A stretch of 64,000 bases of DNA from Variovorax davisae (GTDB taxonomy: Bacteria; Pseudomonadota; Gammaproteobacteria; Burkholderiales; Burkholderiaceae_C). Positions 53,301 to 60,417 of the stretch are shown in pieces (the first letter of the stretch is position 1; each line of letters opens with the position of its first letter). The notes under the pieces are model-generated. The model ran no database searches. It saw only the letters and a program-made list of their open reading frames with translations, and had not been told where the DNA came from. The DNA lies in contig NZ_JASZYS010000022.1 of the NCBI RefSeq assembly GCF_030316845.1, forward strand, positions 46,730 through 110,729, given 5' to 3'. The translations under genes and the position numbers were made by a program.

Positions 53301-54013
53301 AGTCGCAGGCCGTCGATGAGCCCGCCGTCGCCGACGCCACTTAGCCAGAGGCGTCGCTGAATGGTGATCTGGTCGCGGAGGATCGAGTTGTTGCTCCAGT
53401 ACGTATGACCCTCGATGCCGGGCAGTCCTTGCTCAGCTCCGAAACCTACGGCGATGATGGCCACATGGCATCGTTGCCTCGCACCCCCGTTGCCGTAGAG
53501 GATTTCGACACGACCAGAATGACAATCTAGGCCGTGCACCCGTACCCCGAGTTTGACTTGGGCTGTCCGAGCGAACTCGTGCTCCCACTGGCGCTCGACG
53601 GTGTGAATTACCTCGCTGGCCGGTGCGGCGAACCAGTTGAGAAATGGCCAACGAGTGATGGAGGTCAGTGGCTCCTGGGGCCAAAAGTTGATCGTCGGGT
53701 GCACATAGCGAATGTCGGTTTCGCGCTGCGTCCAGCATAGGCGCTGCCCGGCGTCGAACAGCCATACGTCGGCTCCGCATGCGATCGCCGCCGCTGCCGC
53801 TGTCATTCCGGCCAGGCCTCCACCCACCACGCCAACTGTCAGCCCAGACAACTTTCGGGCTTCGTTCAGTGCCCAGATGAGATTCAGCGCGCGACGTTGT
53901 TGCGAGGCGAAGCTCACCCGAGAGGCGGTCGGACCGAGAAAATAGACCCCTGGATAGAGGTCGGCGAGTGACAACGCATTAGTGACAGTGGTGTGATCGT
54001 ATGGGTCATTCAT
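50306..54013 (-). CDS. FAD-Rossmann / trypsin-like protease / TPR fusion protein (1235 aa)
   Basis: From ATG 54013 the protein has: an FAD/NAD(P) module (about residues 15-310; VGVVGGGLAGMT, DVWLFDAGQ, AIIAVGFGAEQG, LSGVGDGGLID) homologous to 40322-41425; a helical stretch; an acidic run of nine residues in FEEEEEEEEI (about 505); a trypsin-like domain (about 520-735) with probable triad His560 (CVLHEV), Asp601 (GNDVACVLF) and Ser692 (QPGDSGSLV); and about ten kinesin-light-chain-type TPR units (about 740-1230). No signal or membrane segment. Protease plus TPR plus a third module is the layout of bacterial conflict ternary systems; TPRs may sense the trigger. The start overlaps the cyclase-fragment stop by 8 bp. 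Confidence 0.85.
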   Translation of the reverse strand: MNDPYDHTTVTNALSLADLYPGVYFLGPTASRVSFASQQRRALNLIWALNEARKLSGLTVGVVGGGLAGMTAAAAAIACGADVWLFDAGQRLCWTQRETDIRYVHPTINFWPQEPLTSITRWPFLNWFAAPASEVIHTVERQWEHEFARTAQVKLGVRVHGLDCHSGRVEILYGNGGARQRCHVAIIAVGFGAEQGLPGIEGHTYWSNNSILRDQITIQRRLWLSGVGDGGLIDGLRLCYADFDRGRLLVRGAMALSTLRDRIQEIEIRATACEDDDERSQALEADYLELVESPRVLGALEGALATSDVLPMGYIVHRQATPFDHRAAPIHRLLFALALKKKLIEPRRGSVTTDDQGPMLVQGDGNTHRIHASQIFLRHGASGALAGLISDEAIAELRSDIFRRHQDALLTPRWPPLYFERQPAAQFRNRLFKPREFALYAREFLQKALHADGIVPNNVGIAKPANDYELVVKLSEADADKMQRVPDDALGLAVRTSVEDAIVLFEEEEEEEEIAPDDAQFVPGALVSFGTLSATSNWHPVTCLVTEKKSGESVGLCVLHEVTTQEGEPVYVRQWRKDRLAGRVRRTTYLNAFLSKGTGNDVACVLFDLRGSAFQAAPNGERLNGVLQSPLDLLDESEHRRVRKWGPGGDFTEGSVVMVGAIANVHTRDGMKAFSDLTCVQGKERFSQPGDSGSLVVTAQGEAVGVVFAGSESLTYLLPIFRILDLLDVHLLTTSDAQPADLAPMMELAWLRLDQGRLNAAGVLFRRVLVQLRAHPDANPMEISSALQGQAAVLSRQGNPEDAIPLLREALDHRIAHFGDVNPQVASTLQALGHAYADQGQFAEAVQALQRACEIRQSAQGEDSVDTAAALHGLGSVLRRSGNLDEADALLSRARAIRLTKLGPQHRDSAETLLELGWLAFARRDDEQADECFQQALSILASLPATEGARASALQGLGAAAARLGKPQRAEEYLRTALDLRIEKLGEQHPRTAVTLSALGHAYADQAKYAEAEACFRRALAIQEARGANHPDTAATLRALGMVFRRQRRLDEALPLLERSLRIRVEAFGVGSEESMQSLTELGWLAIDQGRLREAESLFERGIQTAKELHAQPAMASAQQGLASALMQQGRTDRAKDLLRSALALREAAFGMHHSLVASTLQALGYACGELGDFQEAEELFRRAVDIRLTTNGPDHPETGSALKGLGWVLRRQQRFDEAAQILERIVDAGASTER

Positions 54014-54425
54014 GGTTGGATTCCATTTCACAAACCTCCAGCACTTGGTCACTACTTGTCGACCTGGAACGGGTTGTAGTTCTCCGGGTTGCAACATCGA
54101 CCTCGTCGCCGTACGTGCTGGCGCAATCGATGTCGCCGAGGTTGACAACGACGCGGTAGCTTATGTGTCGCCCCTCCAACACGCCCTGGACATTGAGCGT
54201 GCATTGGCCCGCGTTAACGACCGAGCAAAATTCGACCAGCACCGAATCATCGTGGGCATTTACGACCTGCCCGCCTACGGCTTCTATGTGCGCAGCGAAT
54301 AGTGGCCGCCGTTCCGTCAACGCGCGCAGTGTCGTCTGGTCGTCGTGCTGCATCAGCCGGCTGTAGCCGACGACATCGGCTGCGAAGACCGCTGAAAGCC
54401 TGCATGCGTCGTTTGATCGCTCCAT
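54006..54425 (-). CDS. Truncated class III nucleotide cyclase domain (139 aa)
   Basis: From ATG 54425 (after ACGAGGAAACGGG) the product follows the start of a class III adenylate cyclase: SAVFAADVVGYSRLM (first metal Asp), TLRALTERRPLFAAHIEAVG, HDDSVLVEFCSVVNAGQCTL (second Asp) and VVNLGDIDC..YGDEVDVATR. It then ends in a short basic tail. The C-terminal third of the domain is missing, and the usual N-x-A-x-R of the active site reads VDVATR, with Asp for Asn. Cyclase activity is doubtful; nucleotide sensing or dimer formation is possible. It overlaps and is coupled to the FAD-protease-TPR gene. Confidence 0.7.
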   Translation of the reverse strand: MERSNDACRLSAVFAADVVGYSRLMQHDDQTTLRALTERRPLFAAHIEAVGGQVVNAHDDSVLVEFCSVVNAGQCTLNVQGVLEGRHISYRVVVNLGDIDCASTYGDEVDVATRRTTTRSRSTSSDQVLEVCEMESNHE

Positions 54426-54781
54426 CCCGTTTCCTCGTGATCGAACGATGGTAGCGTCTGACTGGCATCGTGGATAGGGATCGAATCGGTTCAAGAAATC
54501 CAGTTGGTCACAGGGTCGCGTGGGCGCTAGTTCCGGAATGGGTACGCACCCGCCGATTGCTGAGTCCCCGCCCGTCACTGTTTGGCGGCCGTCAGGCGAT
54601 GAGCGTAGCCAGATTGACGGTATCACCAATGACCTCGGCACAGACAAGAAGTCATGGGACCGGTGCCGAACTAGTTTCGCAGGCGACAGCTCGAAGCAAC
54701 GACTGCGTTTTGAACTGCTGCACGCTTCGAGTAAGCTCAGCCCGGCTGACGACGGAGCGACGTTCACCACGCCGGTGCGCG
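54426..54781. other. 356-bp spacer with probable promoter of cyclase/protease operon
   Basis: No gene is credible here. The minus-strand promoter of the cyclase-fragment gene should be in this stretch, and the end of the recombinase gene bounds it. No clear -35/-10 pair was chosen. Confidence 0.35.
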
Positions 54782-56038
54782 CTACCCAAGCATGCGCGCG
54801 GTTTCGCTATTGAGCAGGTCGCCCGCACGGTAGTAGCCCATGAAGACCTCAAAATTCCGATGCCCCGTCATCTTCATGGCCTCTGAGGGTGGCATCTGCC
54901 GCCGCCCGGCCTCGGTGACGAAGCCGGAACGCAGAGAGTGCGCTGAAAAGCGTCCCTCAAGTCCGGCAAGTTTTGCTCGAGCCATGACGATTTTCCGAAC
55001 TGCTCGAGGTGCTAGGGGCTCATCGAGAATCTGGCCGCTCTTTAGGATGCGCTTGAAGATTGGCCCACGTTGCGATCCGCACAGCTGCAGCCAGCTTCTG
55101 AGCGCATCTGCTGCACGCCCCACAACCGGTTTCTGGGTCGAGTCGTCAACTCGCCCCTCTTGGTTGCTCTTCGAATACATCAGCAAATAGGCGAAGCCGC
55201 GTGCGCCGTGATCGGTCAGGTTCTCCATGGTGGCCGAGGAAACCTCTGAGCGTCGGCGCCCGCCGCTGGCCCACGCAAAGAGAATCAATGCCCGATCGCG
55301 CACGCCACAGGGCGACATGTCGCAGGTGCTGAGCAAGGGCTCCAGCAGTTCGCGGGTGAGGGCAGCTTGCTGACGCGGACGGACCTGCCGTCGAGCGTAG
55401 CCAACCCGTACGGTCCGCAGCAACTCGCGCACGCCGACATCTGCACAAGGGTTGTCTAGATTGCGAAGCTGGTGCGCCTTGGAGAGCACAGATAAGCGGT
55501 GGGTCAGGGTGTTCAAAGCCAATGGCCCACGTTTGCCTTTGAAGCGGGTGGCGACCAGTAGTTCGTCGATGGCATCCGGCAGGTCATGCAGAAGGCGGGC
55601 AGGGCGGCCGAGCGCGTCGCTCCGCTCGTCGCCAACGTCCAAGCGTTCGGCATGATCGACGATGAACTGCAGCACTGCGGGGACTGGTACCGGAAAATCC
55701 AGTGCGTGGCCGTATCTCGCTGCGAACCAAGCACCCCAATAGCGCATTGCCGCCGCATAGGACGCTTGCGTGTTCGAGGATTGACCCTGCTGCAGAAGTT
55801 CTCGCACGGAAGCTTCGGTAAGGCTCGAAAGTGCCTCCGGCGCCAGGGTAGGGATGCTCAGCGGTCGGAGCGCTGCCAGCGCCCGAGGGTCGACTGCCGA
55901 ACCGACAGTCGAACCAGGCTGGGCCGAATGCGCTAGGACGGCGGGCGTCTGGGCTGCTGCTGGCGACGCGTCCAGGGCGTGGCTGGACGCCGAGGTGCCC
56001 AGCGGCAGGGAATGATCAACGCGACGACGAGCAGCCAT
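54782..56038 (-). CDS. Tyrosine recombinase (site-specific integrase)
   Basis: The 418-aa protein has an N-terminal SAM-like core-binding domain (about residues 85-210, NTQASYAAAMRYWGAWFA) and a C-terminal catalytic domain with the tyrosine-recombinase residues: Arg in GGRRRSEVSS, HSLRSG (His-x-x-Arg), GHRNFEVFMGYYRAG (His and Tyr nucleophile). All appear intact. The start chosen is the ATG at 56038 after CAGGAGCG; an upstream in-frame extension lacks such a site. It marks the right edge of the island opposite the KfrA-like gene and probably mediated its insertion. Confidence 0.92.
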   Translation of the reverse strand: MAARRRVDHSLPLGTSASSHALDASPAAAQTPAVLAHSAQPGSTVGSAVDPRALAALRPLSIPTLAPEALSSLTEASVRELLQQGQSSNTQASYAAAMRYWGAWFAARYGHALDFPVPVPAVLQFIVDHAERLDVGDERSDALGRPARLLHDLPDAIDELLVATRFKGKRGPLALNTLTHRLSVLSKAHQLRNLDNPCADVGVRELLRTVRVGYARRQVRPRQQAALTRELLEPLLSTCDMSPCGVRDRALILFAWASGGRRRSEVSSATMENLTDHGARGFAYLLMYSKSNQEGRVDDSTQKPVVGRAADALRSWLQLCGSQRGPIFKRILKSGQILDEPLAPRAVRKIVMARAKLAGLEGRFSAHSLRSGFVTEAGRRQMPPSEAMKMTGHRNFEVFMGYYRAGDLLNSETARMLG

Positions 56039-56767
56039 GACAACGCTCCTGAAGCAGCCCGTCATCATGCCGCGCCCCGGGGCATGGCGCCAGAGGAGGG
56101 GGGAGGGCGCGCGGCCGGATTGGCCTGGAGGGCGATAAAGGAGGCTTATCCATCTCAATCCGCCCTGCAGGCGGTCCAGGTGTGACGGACGCCATCGGGT
56201 TCGCCCCGGGTGTTGCCAGCCGTGGCCACATCGCGGAGGGTTCGCAGAGAGAGAAAACCGCCGCGGGCCTTATTGCTGACCGAACCGCGGTAGCAACCGT
56301 CGGGGGCATCAACGAACCCACAGCCAACGGCTAGCGTGGGGACTTACCTCGTCTTGCCGACCGTCTATGAGCGCCTGCAGCAGCGCCTTCGAGAAAATTC
56401 GCCACCGGCGCACTTAATGCTCCTCAGCCCCACCTCGCCGGCCCGGCCTTCGAAGAGGTTGCGATCGACCGGGTGGATGCACTCGTCCAGATGGGCGGCA
56501 GGATGGATCTTGATCCGGATCGTCTGCGCGCTCGCGGCGCACACGGACGTCACGAGCGATCCTCACGATGAAACTGGCAGGCAGCGTTTTCCGCATGGCG
56601 CCCTCCATTCAGGCAGGGAACTCGCACGGCGGGAGCGGAGCGACACGTTGGGGCGGGTTGCGCTCACCTGGATTTCGGAACATTCTCCCCGGACGGTCGA
56701 CAAGGGAGCCCACCCAGTGCCTGACGCCACGCCACCGCGGTCAAATCCAGGACGTCGATCCGGCCAG
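56039..56767. other. 729-bp region upstream of the recombinase, no gene seen
   Basis: The plus-strand frame from 56336 is open and joins 56768-57574, but its first 144 codons lack a ribosome-binding site and look non-coding (Arg/Ser/Pro-rich). The recombinase promoter and perhaps a recombination site should lie here. No att repeat could be identified by eye. Confidence 0.4.
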
Positions 56768-57574
56768 ATGACCGTGCGCTCCGCCGATGAAGCGCGTCGC
56801 CAAGTGCTTAGCCCAGCGGAGCAGGCTGAACAATGCAAATCTTTCCTGCTTGTGATCGGAGCATTCCTGACCGCGATCCTGGTCATGTTCGGGATCTTTA
56901 CGATTTTTGCGCAGGCGAATATGCACCCCGAACCCAAGGGCCCCCTCGGCCGCTACGCGATGTTCCAACTGGAGAACGTGCGCAACGTGAAGGCGTTGGC
57001 CAGCGTGGTTGTCGCCGGTGGCGACTACGACGTTCAGCTCATCGCTCGGGAAACCCCCTCCGATTTCGGGGCGCTGGCCGGCGACTCGACCTTCGTGCTC
57101 GACTTTGCAAGCGGCTACAGCAAGGGGGATCCGATCACAGCTGATCGGTATATCTTCATCGGCAATATCGTCGTCTCCGTCGGCGACATGGCAAACAGCG
57201 ACAAGCTGCTCGCGAAGGCGGAGGAATACAAGGAGCCAAAGTACCGCTCTCGAGTGCTTAGGGCTCATTTTCTCTACGCGAACCAGCAACGCGGCCCGCC
57301 TCCGGGCTTCTCGGTGACCGCATCTCCCGCCAAGAAGACGATTGAGGTCTATGGGGCCGTGAAAGGCTTGGAATTCGGGAAGGCGAAGGGCGATGCGCAG
57401 CGTAGCATTGCGCTGCTCGAGCTTGCGCCCACCGAGGCAAATCTCAGCGAGCACGCGACCAAACACGCAGACTGGAAGAGGGGGCGCGAGTCTCGCGAAA
57501 GTGCTAGGGCCGCGGAGCACCCAGATCCAGGGAGCGAGGTGCCCGGCAGTGGAAAACGGATAGGCAAAAAATAG
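56768..57574 (+). CDS. Unknown single-span membrane protein (268 aa)
   Basis: Translation from ATG 56768 gives a short cytoplasmic N terminus, one transmembrane helix (SFLLVIGAFLTAILVMFGIF, about residues 25-44) and a soluble periplasmic or cytoplasmic domain of about 200 residues with a strand-rich middle (SVVVAGGDYDVQLIARE, RYIFIGNIVVSVGDMA). The C-terminal 40 residues are charged and probably disordered (Arg/Ser/Glu, ending GKRIGKK). No family is recognised. It is followed after 10 bp by 57585-57989, so the two are a pair. The ribosome-binding site is weak and the start is uncertain. Confidence 0.65.
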   Translation: MTVRSADEARRQVLSPAEQAEQCKSFLLVIGAFLTAILVMFGIFTIFAQANMHPEPKGPLGRYAMFQLENVRNVKALASVVVAGGDYDVQLIARETPSDFGALAGDSTFVLDFASGYSKGDPITADRYIFIGNIVVSVGDMANSDKLLAKAEEYKEPKYRSRVLRAHFLYANQQRGPPPGFSVTASPAKKTIEVYGAVKGLEFGKAKGDAQRSIALLELAPTEANLSEHATKHADWKRGRESRESARAAEHPDPGSEVPGSGKRIGKK

Positions 57575-57584
57575 AGGACACACC

Positions 57585-57989
57585 ATGCCAAACCTGACCG
57601 TCGGGAAGACCACGCAGAACGCTACAACCACCGTCGACATCAGCGCGACCAAAGCGTCGACATCGGAATTCAAGGTCGGCGATGCCACGGGGCACGGCAC
57701 CCTGAAGGTGATCTACAAGGAGTTCGAGTCGAGCGTCGAGCAGCTGCAACACGCGCTCGCCCAACTTCAGGCTAGCCCAGATCGACGCACAGCCGCGCTG
57801 GCCGAGGAGGCCGGCAAGGTGGTCGTCGCGGCGGCGCGCGCGACGCCGGAGCGCCCTTGGTACTCCATCTCGGTCAAAGGCCTCCTTGAGGCCGCAAGGG
57901 CGGTGGGCGACGGCGTCTCACCCCTGGTGAGTGCAGCTCTGAAAGTTGCCGAGCTTGTCGTCAAGGCGGACAAAGCCCACAAGCCCTGA
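57585..57989 (+). CDS. Unknown small protein paired with the membrane protein (134 aa)
   Basis: An AGAGGACAC site precedes the ATG. The protein has a Thr/Ser-rich N-terminal strand part (residues 1-40), then helices: YKEFESSVEQLQHALAQLQ, a conserved-looking AEEAGKVVVAAARA, and GLLEAARAVGDGVSPLVSAA with KVAELVVKA at the end. No signal or membrane segment. The helical half looks like a small oligomerising module. Function unknown; pairing with 56768-57574 suggests that they act together. Confidence 0.7.
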   Translation: MPNLTVGKTTQNATTTVDISATKASTSEFKVGDATGHGTLKVIYKEFESSVEQLQHALAQLQASPDRRTAALAEEAGKVVVAAARATPERPWYSISVKGLLEAARAVGDGVSPLVSAALKVAELVVKADKAHKP

Positions 57990-58812
57990 CCCGATCCGAT
58001 CTCGAGTTGAATTCGGGGTGCGGGCGATCGCCTCAGACGAAGGGCGCAATCAGGATCATTCAAAGTTCGCTGGCTCGCCCTGTTCATACGAGCGCTTGAG
58101 CGCGTCCATGTCGGCATTGGTGACGCGGCGGTGTTGCCCGCACCGGGTTCGGCCTAGTGACGACACGTCGACGGAAAATGGCGCTCAGGGTTCATCGCCT
58201 GCATCGCGGGGGCAGGCGAGTCGCGCTGGTGCGTTGGGATCGACCCTCACCGTGGGGCGCTAAAGTCGAAAAACACGACAAACGAGGCGAATTACTACTA
58301 AAAAACGCGACAAAACAGCCGCTCACGCGCAATTGCGCGACGGTTTGAGCGTCCGCCAAACGCTGCCTATGGAGATTTGTCGGCGTGCAGCTGTGCTGCA
58401 ACGATGCGGCAGCGCGCATGACCGACCGGCTGCACTGGGTCAAGAGTTGGCCGGACTATGCCCTTGCGCTGGCGTAGTCGGCCGCCGGGAGCTCGCGGCG
58501 CCAGGGGAGGGCGACGGCGCCTCGCTGCACTACGTGGGCCATAAGGCGCGCTTGCCGGACCCGACGCCGCCCGTCCTGCGAAAAGCTGGTGTAAACCGTT
58601 CCACGCGGCAAGGAGTAATCAACGTTTCGTCTGGGAACTGATGAGAGTCAACGAACTTTCGTCTGTCTGTAAACAAGATGTTGTCCGGGCTGTCAACTGA
58701 GTATCGTCCACGCAAGGCAGGGAGTCGGTCATCGGCGGTCCTCCTGGATTGATGTAGACCAGTCTATATAATTTCCCGATCGACACCAGACACCTCAGGG
58801 ACACGCACACGC
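57990..58812. other. 823-bp intergenic region
   Basis: No gene is supported. Around 58263-58345 there is an AT-rich patch with two related words (AAAAACACGACAAACG and AAAAAACGCGACAAAAC) and the palindrome GCGCAATTGCGC, possibly part of an old recombination or replication site. The TetR promoter and operator lie at the right end (58755-58772). Confidence 0.4.
58755..58772 (+). promoter_or_regulatory. TetR operator overlapping a -10 box
   Basis: TAGAC-CA-GTCTA (58755-58766) is an inverted repeat with perfect 5-bp arms, directly followed and overlapped by TATAAT (58767-58772). The pattern TAGACC..GTCTA is like operators of NemR-type TetR regulators. It is 41 bp before the ATG of the TetR gene, which would give autorepression. 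Confidence 0.65.
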
Positions 58813-59403
58813 ATGGCTCAGCCGCCCAAACACCGGGATGCGATCGTTCAGACGGCCGCGCGCCTGTTTCGCCAGCAGGGCTTCGCTGCGACCGGCCTGA
58901 ACCAGATCGTCGAGGAAAGTGCGGCGCCCAAGGGGTCGATCTACCACTACTTTCCCGAAGGCAAGGAGGCCATCGGCGCCGCCGCGGTGGCCTGGGCCGG
59001 CGAACGCGTGGTGCGGACGCTGGACAGCCTGGCCGGCGAGACCGACGGCCCGGGAGACCTGGTGCGCCGCTATGCGGACCTGCTCGGCGGCTGGATGGCC
59101 AGCTCCGACTTCAGGGATGGCTGCCCGATCGCGACGACCCTGCTGGAAACCGCGCCCCGCTCGGCCGCGATCCGCGACGCCGGCGCGGTGGCGCTGGCCG
59201 ACTGGGCGCGGGTCTTCAGCGATGCGCTGCAAGCCCGGGGCGCCGAACCGCTGCGCGCGGCCCGCCTGGCGGCGCTGGCGGTCGCCTCGATCGAGGGGGC
59301 GCTGCTGCAGGCGCGCGTGGCCCGGAGCCGGCAGCCGCTGCTCGACGCGGCCGAGGAACTGGCGCTGGCCTTCGAGGCCGCGGTCAGGGCTTCACGAACT
59401 TGA
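58813..59403 (+). CDS. TetR/AcrR-family regulator
   Basis: The 196-aa protein has the N-terminal TetR helix-turn-helix (AIVQTAARLFRQQGFAATGL, APKGSIYHYFPEGKEA, about residues 10-55) and a helical ligand-binding part containing the block SSDFRDGCPIATTLLE found in LmrA/YxaF- and NemR-like members. It likely represses its own promoter through 58755-58766. Its 3' end overlaps the convergent methyltransferase gene by 20 bp. The regulated partner is not evident; no reductase or pump is adjacent. Confidence 0.9.
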   Translation: MAQPPKHRDAIVQTAARLFRQQGFAATGLNQIVEESAAPKGSIYHYFPEGKEAIGAAAVAWAGERVVRTLDSLAGETDGPGDLVRRYADLLGGWMASSDFRDGCPIATTLLETAPRSAAIRDAGAVALADWARVFSDALQARGAEPLRAARLAALAVASIEGALLQARVARSRQPLLDAAEELALAFEAAVRASRT

Positions 59404-60232
59404 GCACGAAGTCGTCCTTGGGCTGCGGCGGCTCCGGCGTGTTGCGGTCGCGCGGGTCGTTCGGGTTGCGCAGGAAGAAGCCTTCCCCGGCGAACCTGAA
59501 GCCGGCCTGTTCGACTTCGGCGCGCAGGAACGATTCTTCGATCCGGTGCAGCGTGCCCGATTCGGAAATGCCGGTGCCGGGGCGGCCGGCATGGTCGGCC
59601 AGCACGTAGAGACCACCCGGCTTCAGCGCCGCGAAGACGGCGCGGTTCAGCTGTGCACGGTCGGCACCCAGGTGGCCGAGGTCGTGGTAGTTGAACATCA
59701 GCGTGACGAGGTCGAGGCTGCCCGGGCCGACTTCGGACGGCACCGGCTGCTCGAAGGGCTGGACCACCGCCACGATGTGCCCGCTGCGCAGCCGCTCGGC
59801 GCGGCCCGCCAGGCCCGCCGAGGGTGGTCGCGGCGCGGCGGCGGCCGCCACGGGCGGTGCGCCGCCTTCGGGCTGGGCCGGTGGCGGGCCGGTCCGGCGC
59901 GGCGGGGTCTGCCCGTAGACACGCCCCGACGGGCCGGCCGCGCGGGCCAGCAACTCGGTGGTGTAGCCGCCGGCCGCGCTGAGGTCGAGCGCCTGCATGC
60001 CGGGCCTGACGCCGATGAACATCAGCATGTCCTGGGGCTTGCGGCGCTGGTCGTTGGCGCGATCGGCTTCGCTGCGCTCGGGGTCGGCCACCAGGGCGGC
60101 GACCTGGTCGCGGCTCAAGGTCGGGGCGCGGGTCGCGCAGGCCGACAGGGCGAGCGCGAGCGCGATGGCCGCCGCGGCAGCCAGCGGTCGAACGACGCCC
60201 GAAGGGCAGGGCAGGGGCAGGTGGAGCGCCAT
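59384..60232 (-). CDS. Methyltransferase-like lipoprotein (class I SAM fold)
   Basis: The 282-aa product (ATG 60232 after GAGGACTCTCAG) starts with a lipoprotein-type signal (ALALALSAC, Cys about 32). The soluble part has the class I methyltransferase order MQALDLSAAGGYTTELLARA (motif I), a Pro/Ala-rich insertion (about 108-140), VTLMFNYHDLG (motif IV) and LKPGGLYVLADHAG (motif V). It resembles predicted exported methyltransferases of the COG4798 kind, whose activity is not established since SAM is cytoplasmic. It is divergent from 60418-61254 across an 18-bp palindrome. Confidence 0.8.
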   Translation of the reverse strand: MALHLPLPCPSGVVRPLAAAAAIALALALSACATRAPTLSRDQVAALVADPERSEADRANDQRRKPQDMLMFIGVRPGMQALDLSAAGGYTTELLARAAGPSGRVYGQTPPRRTGPPPAQPEGGAPPVAAAAAPRPPSAGLAGRAERLRSGHIVAVVQPFEQPVPSEVGPGSLDLVTLMFNYHDLGHLGADRAQLNRAVFAALKPGGLYVLADHAGRPGTGISESGTLHRIEESFLRAEVEQAGFRFAGEGFFLRNPNDPRDRNTPEPPQPKDDFVLKFVKP

Positions 60233-60342
60233 GTCTGAGAGTCCTCGCAATGCGCGAAACGCCCAGTCTGCCACGCCGACGTCGCCGCAGGCCCTTGCGC
60301 AATGCCGCCCGGCCTCTATGATGCGTGGCGCAAAGTCGATAC

Positions 60343-60360
60343 CTTTAGATACATCTAAAG
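60343..60360. promoter_or_regulatory. 18-bp perfect palindrome CTTTAGAT-AC-ATCTAAAG
   Basis: Both 8-bp arms are perfect, with a 2-bp centre, and the site is AT-rich in GC-rich surroundings. It lies in the 185-bp gap between divergent genes 59384-60232 and 60418-61254, 58 bp before the latter. It should bind a dimeric repressor; no matching regulator gene is adjacent except the TetR at 58813, whose proposed operator differs. Confidence 0.6.
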
Positions 60361-60417
60361 TTCTCTTCTTTTTCGACCCACTCCCCTCCGACAGGCTTCC
60401 AGAGGAATGCAAGTCCG

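Noticed and set aside
56336..56767. N-terminal extension of the membrane protein at 56768
   Set aside because: No ribosome-binding site at 56336 and low-complexity Arg/Ser/Pro content; the TM helix falls at a normal place when starting at 56768.
58360..58460. Possible gene fragment reading MTDRLHWVKSWPDYALALA
   Set aside because: The frame is short, lacks a start context and I cannot assign a family, so it is left as intergenic.
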